Positions 11,771-22,435 of a stretch of 64,000 nucleotides of DNA are shown piece after piece (within the stretch, counting starts at the first letter, position 1; every line of letters begins with the position of its first letter). The notes under the pieces were generated by a model. It was given only the letters and a program-made list of their open reading frames with translations, was not told the origin of the DNA and did no database searches. Position numbers and translations under genes: made by a program. Origin of the DNA: Ooceraea biroi (lineage: Eukaryota > Arthropoda > Insecta > Hymenoptera > Formicidae); assembly GCF_003672135.1 (NCBI RefSeq), contig NC_039506.1, positions 24,274,497 through 24,338,496 of the forward strand, given 5' to 3'.

Positions 11771-12168
11771 AGATGGATTTCAAACTTAATATAAAAAACT
11801 GCTTAGAATGCAAAATTATAATTAATGTCTCACTGTTCAAGATTATTCAAGAAGTTGATGCAATTAACATTATTTATACAATATTCTCTTCTACACTGCA
11901 ATAATAACTTTTTGTTAACATGTTTAATGAAGAACAAAAACAATAATTTGCACAACCGAGAACTAGAGATTTTATTTCTTATTTCAATTTCTTGTTAAAT
12001 ATAATATATACAAAAGGATATGTTACGAATTCAGAATACATGTTTTACATATGCATTTAAAGATGAACTTCAAACTTAATATAAAAAACTGCGCAGAATG
12101 CAAAATTATAACACAATGTCAGACTGTTCATGATTATTCGAGAACTTGATGTAATTAAAATTATTTAC
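11771..12168 (+). repeat. 108-bp direct duplication inside the spacer repeat
   Basis: 11771-11879 and 12061-12168 both read AGATG(G/A)A, then TTCAAACTTAATATAAAAAA, and continue aligned to ATTATTTA with about 15 mismatches. The inverted spacer copy at 2593-2700 has a single unit, so the duplication is specific to this side or was lost on the other. Confidence 0.7.
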
Positions 12169-12171
12169 TAA

Positions 12172-12978
12172 AACCCCCTACACACGATCCGATCTACTGG
12201 TCCGATCTGCAGGATAGTTAGGAGGGGATAAATCGGGTGCTGCTCTCCACATGAGTCAATCTGTTGGTTCGCTCTGCTGTGTAAATACGTAAATCGGTAT
12301 GACTCCTTCACTTTCCAAATTCCAAAAAATCGGGATTGCATTAACACTTTACTGTCGCAAAACCAAATGTCAATGCAAAAACGAAAAAGAAAATATTGGG
12401 CTAAAAAGTGGTTGTTGCAAAGACGACAATTTAGTCAATAAATATTCTCAAAGAATTAAATTCAGTTGACTTTAAAAACTTTCTACGAATGGATAATGAC
12501 ACTTTCAATGAACTGCTTTATATGGTTGCACCTTTAATAACAAAACAAGAATGCACCTTTAATAACAAATACTACAATAAGGAAAAGTGTGAGTGAACAA
12601 GAACGATTAATCGTGACGTTAAGATTTTTAGTAACCGGTGCAAGTTACGAAACTTTGAAATTCAATCTTTATATAATTCTAATATTTCCTTCTAAACTTC
12701 TTTCTCCTTTTCCAACATTTTGATGCACAACAATAGGCAGTCGCACGGCAAATGTTGAGAAATCGGTTCAATTGTCCTACACACGATCCAACTTGTAGGA
12801 GACACAACACAATCTGCAGAGTGTTGGAGTGAGGAGTCGGGAGATCGTATGGTCGACCCGACCAACCGTCCGATATCGGAATAATCATAAATTGGTCGTT
12901 CCGACAAGCCTACACACCATCTGATCTGTAGGATCTCCTACAAATCGATCCTGCAGATCGGATCGTGTGTAGGGGGTT
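12172..12978 (+). mobile_element. PIF/Harbinger-type transposon, internally deleted
   Basis: The terminal inverted repeats begin AACCCCCTACACACGATC at both ends and are flanked by the 3-bp duplication TAA (12169-12171 and 12979-12981), the target type of PIF/Harbinger elements. Additional subterminal copies of the CCTACACACGATCC box lie near 12775 and 12909. The interior (12367-12672) encodes the N-terminal part of a Harbinger-like transposase with frameshifts; the DDE catalytic part is absent. The element cannot move on its own. Confidence 0.85.
12367..12672 (+). pseudogene. Harbinger (HARBI1/ALP1-like) transposase remnant
   Basis: Three pieces in changing frames recall the N-terminal half of Harbinger nucleases. 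An ATG at 12367 opens a frame with RKRKYWAKKW and QRRQF that ends at TAA 12439. A -1 shift gives SINILKELN, FKNFLRMDNDTFNELL and YMVAPLITKQ (about 12435-12540). After a small duplication a further shift gives RKSVSEQERLIVTLRFL and TGASYETLKF (about 12580-12660). Family knowledge: the W-x-x-x-W-L-Q-R-R lead, FKNFLRM-F-ELL and S-x-x-ERL-x-TLRFL-TG-SY-LKF are typical of this group. At least two frame breaks and loss of everything downstream show that it is dead. Confidence 0.82.
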
Positions 12979-12981
12979 TAA

Positions 12982-13695
12982 GGGGGGAATCTAGTTTAGG
13001 AGCCCGAAAAATGCATAATTTTTAGGAATTTTTTAAAGTAGGTAAAATAAAAGCAATTACTCCCACACTTTTAGAATATATTATTGTATATTTAAACTAC
13101 AAAAATTAATTTTTTGGATTAAAAATATAGCCGTTAAGCCGATGAAACAGGAAGATGCTTGTAACGCCGCTGCAGTTGGTTCATTGTGTACATTCTGGAA
13201 AGCGTAAATCTTGTGTGAAACAAACGATTCAAAGTTTTTTATTAATTTTACATAATTACCTTCGAAGTGAACCTAAAAAACCAAAAAAATAACGAAAATT
13301 GAGAAATTGACACGATTTTGGAAAAAAAATTTCATTTTCCACGAAAAAAAAATTTCGTTTTTTAGTGCAAAAACCTAGTCTAATTTAATTTTTTTTACTC
13401 TGTTTTAGGTTCACTAGGTAAAAAACAAATAACGAACAAAATGAGCTGAGATAGAACTCGATCGGTTAATTAGCTTTTTCTCTATCGTGTACACAAGTTT
13501 AGAAAATACGGTTTTGAGAAAACATCATTTAAAGGTTTTGCAACCGAAAAGTATAATTTTTTGATAACTTACAGCAGTCGTAGGTTAATCAGCAATTCCT
13601 GCTCCATACAGGAGCCCTTCAACTTCCTCATAAAATTCATTTTGTACCATTTGACTGGCCTCGATTTTTTGGACCCGGTAAACCAGATTCCCCCC
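12982..13695. mobile_element. TTAA-flanked non-autonomous element with short TIRs
   Basis: TTAA at 12978-12981 and 13696-13699. Terminal inverted repeats GGGGGGAATCTAGTTTA / GGGGGGAATCTGGTTTA (16 of 17 identical). The 714-base interior has A/T-rich runs and no transposase. The left TTAA is made of the last T of the Harbinger element plus that element's TAA target duplication, so this element inserted after Harbinger. Confidence 0.82.
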
Positions 13696-13699
13696 TTAA

Positions 13700-14343
13700 A
13701 CGAGACACCTCAGCCAATCATAGCCTTTCACCTATCAGTTTTTATATCTTTGTCGATCGGCGATTTTCGCCTTCCTAATCGCGGTCAGCTCAGTTGCTGT
13801 TGAGCTGCTTGCGACACTGGTCTCTGACAATTCGTATGGCTATCGGGTCGGTGCCAAATCATTTCTTTGTTCTCTTAACGGGTTCTTTACGTGTTTTCGG
13901 TTTCTTTATTGATTTCTGTATTGAACACTTCTGTCTATTTCATCCTCGATTCACACGTTTTCCGCACCCTTCGCTGAGTGGAATCAACTATCCCGGAGCC
14001 AACTAGCAGGTAAGATCGGCCCTCAAACAATAATTATATAACATGTTCGACATAATAAATTCTTTTTGTGGTTTTTTTAATGTGTCTATGTATATTCTAC
14101 ACATACATATCAATTAACCGTTATGAAAATTGTTAGAAAAGGTAATTGATTTTCCATGAGAAAGATCAAGAAAATGAAATAGTACTCTATGCTTTGATCA
14201 GGAATTACGAACAATATAATAAAATTCCAGAGGCAAATTCTTATAATACTTCTTTTTATCCTGTGTGTTTTTCCATGTGACATATAACATATAATTAATA
14301 ATGTTACGTGATATGTTATTAGAGACGTGCGTTACTCCAAGAT
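13700..14343. other. Upstream flank of copy 3
   Basis: Bases 13700-14030 have no match elsewhere in the window and no recognisable coding sequence; CTAGCAG/GTAAGATC near 14010 is a good-looking splice donor that could end a non-coding upstream exon, but nothing else supports one. From 14035 the sequence aligns with the copy 2 flank (3715-3935 and 5853-5943), with no palindrome inserted. Confidence 0.5.
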
Positions 14344-14351
14344 TATATAAA
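14344..14351 (+). promoter_or_regulatory. TATA box of copy 3
   Basis: TATATAAA, 57 bases upstream of the ATG at 14401, in the same GATTATATAAAGGC block as in copy 2. Confidence 0.7.
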
Positions 14352-14400
14352 GGCAATCTTCGTAAGGAGCAATAGATCACTTGAAGCACCATTAGACAAG

Positions 14401-17203
14401 ATGATACTTCGCGTGTTTAATCTAATCAGTTTTGTAGCATTCGGATTGTGCGTGGCAAAGGAACAAATGCTTCGTAAGTATTCAAGAATTCTTATTTCTT
14501 ATTCAACCATTTTCCATATACGATCGAAACAGTAATAATATTGTTGTTTGAGTAACTAATAATAAATGCGTAACACAAGCCTACTTTTTGAGTTATAATC
14601 GGATCATTCTCTTAAGATAATTCGCAATGTTATCACTTTGCTCTTACTATTTTATTCGATTTTAATTTCTATACAGCTGTAACCACATGCCATCGGGATG
14701 CAACGGATTATTCTACTTGCTTAAGAGACGCAATACAAGAAGCATGGCCACGATTTGTTCCAGGTACCTTGTTTTAAAATTAATTACTTTTCGCATCTTG
14801 ACTTTTATATGCTCTCTCAAGACGCTTGATCACAAATTGAAGGGATCACAATTTGAAATAATCAAATTTCTAGTCTAGTATAAAAGCTCTGAGTAAAAAC
14901 GCTCGATACGCGAATTCATCAAATATCACAAATGTATAAATTAAGAAAATTTCGTACTGTATTACATAATGTAAAAAAATATGCAAAATTCCACTGAATA
15001 ATGAACTTTGACATACTAATTCATCAGAACTAACGTTAGTTTATCCGTCTTGACAGGACTTCCGGATTTCAACTTTCCGCCTATAGATCCTGCGTTTTAC
15101 GACCATCATAATGTCACTTATGATAGTGGAGAATTACATATCTTTACTCACGGAATCAATAATACTGTCAGTGGTCTTGGGGACGCTCGTTTCTTGGACG
15201 TAAAAGCATATTTTACCGACAATATCTTTCAGTTGGAAATTGATATGCAAATTCCACAGTTCACCGTAGACGGCATATCTGATGTAATTGGTGAAGTGGG
15301 TCCATTCAGAGTGAACAGCACAGGTATAAAATGAAATTCTCTGTACAAATTATGGAATAGGTAACCATGTTGTCGTATATATCTTTATTTATGACGTTAA
15401 AAATTTAATTAAAAATATTAAAGTATATCTCAACTCTCGGTTTCCAATTCCTAAAAATCAATCTCAAATCTTTTTTATTACAATCTCGTTATGAAACAAG
15501 ATAATCACGATTGAAATGGTCGCAAAAACATATTATATATTAATTTAACACAGGTAAAAATAATCGCTTCTAGTTATAGTTATTAAGGCTCCTGAGTACT
15601 CACCGCGGCCATGTTGAATTATGACGTCAGAAGCGAAAAATGACACGCTGAAAATTCTTGCGTGCCATTTTCTAATAAAAAGATATTTTGATAAAAAAAA
15701 CACTACAGATCGCTTCAGCACACTTGTAAAATATACCGAAAACTAAGCTTTTCTGTTAACAGTCAATCAATAGTCATAAAATGACTGTGATATGAGACTT
15801 GGTTATGCGGAATGACTGCGCATGCGCAAGACTATTTTCATATTACAGGCATTTTACGACTGTGGATTGATTGTTAACAGAAAAACTTAGTTTTCGGTAT
15901 ATTTTACAAGTGTGCTGAAGCGATCTGTAGTGTTTTTTTTATCAAAATATCTTTTTATTAGAAAATGGCACGCAAGAATTCTCAGCGTGTCATTTCTCGC
16001 TTCTGACGTCATAATTCAGCATGGCCGCGGTGAGTACTCAGGAGCCTTAAAGTAATCTTTAATTATTAAGTATTCTTATAGATAATCAAAAACTTTTGAA
16101 ATAACTTGTTAATTCTTTCTATATCTTATGGTGAAAAAATGCTAACGTATTTACAAGACTATGCTAATACATACATATAGGACACTACAAACTAGTTGCA
16201 ACAGACAACCTAATGAGATGGCATATATTGGGGCCTGTAGTAAATGACAGATGGATCGTAGAACGTTTTATTCTAAGTCCAAGAAGAATTAAGAAAGTAG
16301 AAACATACTTGACTGGTTTCCTCGACAGCGAAGAATTCAGTAAGTATCGAATAACCTTCAAGTACAGTTTTCCTTATTTTTTAATATAATTTTTCTCATA
16401 TACACAAAAGTTTTCTTATACTCACAAAATTATCCGAATAGAACTATTAATATACATATATTTAAAATTTATATAATTTATATTAATTCTTATGAAATTC
16501 TTAATAATAATTCATCTAAAGGAGTCACACAACAAATAACACACAAATAACAGTGATTTATCATGAATAGTTAAATAAATCTTTAAATTGAAAACTAAGA
16601 AACCATTATTGTATGCACATGTATATTAAATTTATTTTTATCTTCTAGTAAATACCCTTTCAATTGCGTCAAACGTACATCAAGTTATGGTCAAGAATAG
16701 CATTCATAATTATGTTTCATTAAACGCGCGGTTGTTTTTATGAATTATGTAATTCATGCTTGAAGAAAACATTTTATAAATACCTTTGATGACGTATCAT
16801 ACATCAGAATTTAGGATTAGAATAAATCACGAAAGACACGATAATTACTTATTATTTCCGTAAAAATGGTAAAAGTTTAAATCAATTGAAATCATTTTTC
16901 TATGACATGAGAAGTCTATTTTACAGAATAAATTCCTCTCAGTTCTCTTCTTAATTCACCTAATTTTGCAAATATTTGTATTGCAAGTTTACATATACAC
17001 ATTTTGCTACATTTTCTCAGGAACATATCACTGATAAATTTTCATTTGCAGGTAAACTCTTGCAAGACTTTGCAAACGAATATTGGCCGTCGTTATTGCG
17101 AGTAGTAGCACCAGCTATGCTCAAATCGTTAGAGCCGATATATGTTGAAAATACCAATCGCTTATTTTCGAATGTTCCCTTTTCGAAAGTATTTCCGAAA
17201 TAA
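14401..17203 (+). CDS. JHBP/takeout-family secreted carrier, copy 3 (complete, 245 aa)
   Basis: Exons 14401-14473, 14677-14763, 15057-15323, 16181-16339 and 17052-17203; introns of 203, 293, 857 and 712 bases, GT-AG, phase 1. Intron 3 is about twice as long as in its paralogues solely because of the 460-base element at 15587-16046. The start matches copy 2: signal peptide MILRVFNLISFVAFGLCVA, then the Cys29/Cys39 pair, GLPDFNFPPIDPA, the binding sheet, and a C-terminal helix with NEYWP ending SKVFPK. Three sequons are seen in exon 3 (NVT, NNT, NST), more than in copy 2. Against copy 2, exon 3 differs at 27 of 88 residues and exon 5 at 16 of 50, but exon 4 at only 3 of 52. Its role is as for the family: a secreted carrier of a hydrophobic ligand. 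No disruption is seen. Confidence 0.88.
15587..16046. mobile_element. Palindromic TTAA-flanked miniature element in intron 3 of copy 3
   Basis: TTAA at 15583-15586 and 16047-16050. Arms 15587-15794 and 15839-16046 (208 bases each) are inverted copies with a few mismatches; ends GGCTCCTGAGTACTCACC and its complement; 44-base spacer. Copies 1 and 2 lack it, and removing it brings intron 3 to 393 bases against 399 and 405. It shares TTAA target choice and hairpin design with the element at 10749-11432 but not its sequence. Confidence 0.88.
15817..15828. promoter_or_regulatory. Perfect NRF-1/EWG-type palindromic site in the element spacer
   Basis: TGCGCATGCGCA matches the consensus bound by vertebrate NRF-1 and its insect orthologue Erect wing. 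It lies in the unpaired spacer of the palindromic element. Binding is inferred from the motif only. Confidence 0.4.
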
Positions 17204-17204
17204 A
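17199..17204 (+). promoter_or_regulatory. Poly(A) signal overlapping the copy 3 stop codon
   Basis: AATAAA includes the stop TAA at 17201-17203, as in copy 2. Confidence 0.4.
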
Positions 17205-18140
17205 ATTCAGAAATTTTAATAAGCATGAAGGAATAACAGATCTCGCGTGATCTCTAAAAATACATTCAACTTCATGCATATATTGTGCAGTAGGAAAGGA
17301 TACTTTATGTGTCGCATAAAACTGAAAAAAATGTAAGCTTTCTCTGAATTAATATTTTATATCAAGAAATTCTCTAAGTGACCGACAAACTCGTAACAAG
17401 AAATCTGTGCGGAAAAACTGAGCTGCGAAAATGCTTAAGACTTTTTGTTCCGAGCGAAGTGCTCTCGCAAACTACGGCATTCAAAGTTTCGATGAAGTAC
17501 TAGTTGTGCTGAAGACTTACTGTTATTCACCGTCGCTTAATTTTCAAATGTTACTAATAACAATGTTTAGAAAATAATAAAAGTAATAATAATGTAATCA
17601 ACAATACGTTACATTAGGACTCATATATTGTTGATCTAAGATAAGAGAAAGAAATAAAAGACAGTAAAAATCAACTTGTCAAGAATATCAAATTTATATT
17701 CTAAAAATAGGTGATTTTATAATTATGCATACTAAGTATTTACTGCTTTGCGATCTGCGAGCTCTGCAGAGGAGGTATAACGAGATAAATATAAAGATTC
17801 TTCTTTCATTTCATTTGTTAATCTAAATAAAAATTTTTAAATGACTTGCAAACGCGATAATAATCATAGAGCTATGTTGGATTATGTAAGAAGACGAAAT
17901 TTGTAATTTGTTGCAACGTAACGGAGGTTTCCTCAAAAGTATTCCCATAAGATTTCTTAAACGCACAAAAATACCAAATTTCGCAAAAACCAAAACGTTC
18001 CGAGTTTTGTAGAACTTTTTTAAACGCATCGTACTATAGAAAGAAACACCCAATTACGTGAAAAGAAATCTGCTTAAGAAACGCGCTATGGACCAGAACT
18101 TTGATACGAACCATAGTTTAGTAACGCAACTTTACCAAGT
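17205..18140. other. Downstream flank of copy 3 with a diverged spacer-repeat copy
   Basis: AT-rich, no coding region recognised. About 17450-17800 aligns in direct orientation with 10290-10640 (shared blocks such as AGTAATAATAA/AGTAACAATAA, TTTTATAATTATGCATA versus TTTTGTAATTACGCATA, and CGAGATAAATA versus CGAGATATAAA), so it is a third, older copy of the cluster spacer. The AT-rich domain ends near 18140. Confidence 0.5.
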
Positions 18141-21100
18141 TTCACCACGAAACCGAATACTCCGTAACCAGCCACGTGAACAAAGGATCACCAATGTGGC
18201 GACCTAGATAAGCGTCCGGGATCGACGGTGCGTCTAATTTGCATCGTCCGACAAACCGGGTACTTCGGCTTCGAGGAAGTGGCATCAGCAACGACGTCGG
18301 ACACCCTCCGCCATATGTCGAGTGGCGTGCGCGAAGAAGAGTCGCCAAAGGAAAAGAAAAAAGAAGAATGCGGAGACGAGGGAAAGAAACTACCGGCGCT
18401 GAGGAGAAGTTAATGAGGAACCCGTTTTGCAGCGGACGATTCGATTCGGGGGATCGGCGGCGGTTTGGTCCCCGCGGCGAGCATGAATTGCCGATCACCG
18501 CTTAGGTCCAACCGGAAGAAGATGGGACGACGGGAAGCAGGGAGCTGTCGCCAATTAGCCAGCTAGGTAGGTTTATTGCTTAATGAGCCAATATATCCGG
18601 CTTAATGAGCTGCGATTATCTACAACGGACGAGCAGTTTATCGCGGCCAGGATTATGTATGATGCAAGTCTTGCCTGTGCGTCTTACGAGAATGACATTT
18701 ACCGAGGAAAGACAGTTGAGGAGGCATTAGCAAGGCGGTAAGCCATATGTTATATGTTCTCTTCAAGAGGAAACGGAAAGAAATTAAGAAAGGTAGACAA
18801 TATGTCATTCCATGACATGTGGACGGACAATTGAAATTCAGTAGTGATTATTACATGGAAAATTTCGTTGACGAGCTCTGATTTTGTATAATAATATATA
18901 GATATACACATAACGTAATATGTTTCTGCGCATATGTATATTTCACAGAGATATATGACAGTGCAGCTAATTGAGTCTGGGGGCTTGATGAGCGATGCAT
19001 CTCGCTTTAGGAGATGAAAGATATTTCTCACGTGTTGTTATTCGCGGATCGTTGCGGCGACGTAAGTGAAAGATGACGACGACTCTCGAGCTTTACATTC
19101 TTGAGCAAGTTGCTCGATTAACACTCACTGCGCGATTCCTCGGCTTCCGTCTATGTCCGGGATTATAATGCATTAGCGTGATGAGCAGCGAGCGGATTCG
19201 CCGGATCTGGGAACCGCGGCAAAATTACCGCCAAGTATTTCCGCCCGACGAGTATAAGCACACGATTCCGAAGCTTCTCGGTTTAAACAGCCGCGTGGAT
19301 GATTCAACTCGTGCGAAAACGCCGCTGGTTGCTCGCTGCTCGCCGTTGTCGCAATGGCTCTTGTCAATCAAGTACAATAATGAACGTAGTATATTAGCTG
19401 CGTGCAAAATTGTCAATACGATTTAGAGATGCAAATCCGTAAATAGGCGTAATGGATGATTATTACGTATAATCCAACAGATTATACTTATATCTGCGTA
19501 ACGAATAGCTGTAATTATCCGACTAAAACGCCAGACGGATAACGATGGATTGAGGGATTTATTTCGTTGTTCAGCGAAAATCAAGGTTCGCGAAAGCGGA
19601 AGACGTTTTAACAGAATGCATCCATTCCGAGGATCCTACTGAAGGAATCGCGGATTAATCGAGCGACAGTGGTGAGCTGAACGAGGAAGGGAAGAACGGA
19701 GAACGGAAATGATAGAACAATAGACCTTAACGGCGCTATGACAATTAAGATAAAAGTTTTCAGATTCCCTTTCGCACAAGTAGGAATCGATACTTTCCTC
19801 GTTTAGATGAAAGTCTTGCGCGCTCAACCTCTTTTCTTTCCGACGACCTTTATCGCGTCCCGCTCGTAATTAAGAAAGTCTTCGAGGAAGTTGCCAAAGT
19901 CCAGGGCGATCTTTCTTCATCGCAAGCTTTTTCTCCATCGGATGACGTAGCGAGATCGAAGGTAAAACGAACGACAATCACCAATCGCTTAAACTCAAGT
20001 CGAACCCCTTTCGGCGGAATCCGTTCCGCGCTACTGACGTCCGATTAATCGAATTACAATTTTTTCGAGCATAGCGTCTTCGACCGTTTTTACGGATGAT
20101 AAAAATCCCACTCGACGCTCTCTCGAATTATCAGTCAGATTTATGAAACGGATCGTGAAAATCATGACAATCTCGCGGCGCATATTTTCAGATAATTCCA
20201 GCGAATTTTCAACTCAAAGAGAATATTATCTCGTTAAATCTCTGTCGAAATTTACATATCATGACATAAAAAATAGTTTAACAAAAAACATGAGGAGAAG
20301 TGGATTCCCGTTTGTCGAGAGCACTCGGTAGCGCAATTGAACGCAATTGAAAATAACGGACGGGACGGAACGTCGAAAACGCACCGGAAACCCGCCAGCA
20401 GGCACAATGACGACGAACGGCACGGTTGATCTTCCTGCGGAAGGGATCGCGGCCAGTCGAGCGATCTCGCGGTAGCGCGATTTTCAATTTGAGCGCATAT
20501 ACATCCACCGCAGAAAACGGGAAACGAGCGTATCCATCGCACGTGGGTTTGCTCGGGAGATAGACTATGCGGTGTATGCCACCTACACGCAGCGCCTCGA
20601 TTAAATTGACTCTGGACTGGACCACCACCTGGACCAACGAAATATGGCCTAATATCGTAGGCCGGGATCGCTAGCGGGGAGATCGCGGGGGACAATCGGG
20701 ATATATTCTCCGGTAGACACGCGGCGTATCAACGATTGGTACCGTCGCGCTGTGCGTTGTTGCGTTGCGTTGCGTTGCAGGCCGTTTCAGTAATTCATGA
20801 ATGACTGCACACTGCCTCGCGCGAAAGCTTACCAAGTCCGTACATAATGTACAGAAAATTGCGCGCGTTTTCGATAATAACGGCGAGCGAAATCAATGTT
20901 ACGGTTAAATACGAAATACGGACAAATAGCTATAATGTGCATTTAATTCCGGCATTGTTGCGCACGCACCGAGGGGAGTTTTTCGCGGCGTACACCAAGA
21001 AAGTGTAAGAGTTATTATTTCCGTAGTGCGTGCATAGTTTAACGCATTATTAGCAATACAATCGCATTTACGCTACGCAACCGTCGTGTTCTCCTGATAA

Positions 21101-21244
21101 ACATTTAATCTGATAATGACTTCGGAAATAAAAGTCACGTCAAACTCACGTTCGCACGTCGGGCGTGTTCGGACATTTGTTATCCTCGTAACTATGCGAC
21201 AATTGCGCGAGAGGCTTCTTTGTCGTTTGATGCGTTGATTTTCC

Positions 21245-21275
21245 AGCTCTCTTTCTCTCTCTCTCTCTCTTTTTG
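21245..21275. repeat. CT-rich microsatellite
   Basis: Mostly uninterrupted CT dinucleotides followed by a T run. Confidence 0.8.
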
Positions 21276-22410
21276 ATTCTTTTTCATTTCAGGACCGCAA
21301 TTCATTCTTATGGCTACGAGCAGAGATCACGATCGCGCGAAATATCGATATGCGACGGAAATGCATAGCAGAGATCACCGAGCACAGCGTGCTTTCTATC
21401 CTACTTCTTCTCTTAAAAACGAGCACGGACAATTTATTAAAGACAGGTTTCAAAAACGTTCGCCTTTTACATGCGACTCCGTACGACGTACGTGACAAAG
21501 AGGACATCATTTGTAGCTACGTGTCTGCTACAAATCGCGAGCGATCACGCGTACGGATCCGGTTGTGATGTAGAGGGTTGCTCGGATCACCATCGCTACC
21601 ATCACACTACTACCACCGCCTTCAACTACCACGTTGCCTGGCTTGAAATAGGTTACGCTCGTAGGAGGGCACCGATGTTCTGTCGGACACTGAATTGTGC
21701 CGTTAGATATCGCAATGCCGAGTTCCGGGCACGTACCCCATACAAAACGTTATTTCGTACGTGGGAAGTGCCGACTATAAAACTGCCACGATATCTCAGA
21801 ATGGGAAACAGGTCCCTTCCCGTTGGACAGGAAGCTGTTTGAACCCAAATTTGTGCCCCTGTACGGCTACACGTATCGACTGCCGAAACGGTTTGTGGAA
21901 TTCCGTCACGTTTTGAGCGCGATAATTATCCTTCTTTGGAAACTTACTCGCCCTTCGAAATATCACCAGACCAGACACGGGATAGTTCGAGATGGTGTAT
22001 GTCAAACGCACGCCACGGTCTGGTTTCGAAACGTCGAAGGTTGATATCTATCCTTCCTCTTGACGGCCGTGACACTCATCGTCGTAATAAAAATTGAATC
22101 ATAACCGCAATAAAAGCTGGCATTCTGCAGGCGTGTCATGTTCCTCTAACGAGACGTTATGATCGCGAAACGCATTTTTGCCGTTGCTTTGTAAGAGAAA
22201 AAGGATTCCGAATGTTTATCGAACAGGGAACAAAAGTTCTCTCTCTTCTCTATAACTCTTAATATAAATAATTATTTTATCATAAAATTCAGTTTTTCTC
22301 CTAGGTTCCTCATCAAACCTGCGCCGCAAGACACGACTCGTAGCTATCGAGCTGTGCTCGAAATTCGGTTTACCGGAAGATAGCCCGGAACGCGCGAGAC
22401 AACCAGGTAC

Positions 22411-22435
22411 CTTGTCCTGTTATTAACAGGACAAG
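22411..22435. other. Perfect 11-bp-stem hairpin
   Basis: CTTGTCCTGTT, a 3-base loop ATT, then AACAGGACAAG. No transcript context is visible, so the role is unknown. Confidence 0.5.

Larger units (their letters stand above)
9998..12168 (+). repeat. Cluster spacer repeat, right copy (interrupted by two insertions)
   Basis: Inverted counterpart of 2365-3620. Relative to that copy it carries a palindromic TTAA element (10749-11432), a poly(A)-tailed retroposon (11475-11718), and an internal duplication of about 108 bases. The match begins near 9998 (GACGAGGAAAACGACTAGAT) and runs to the Harbinger element at 12172. No coding potential. Confidence 0.7.
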
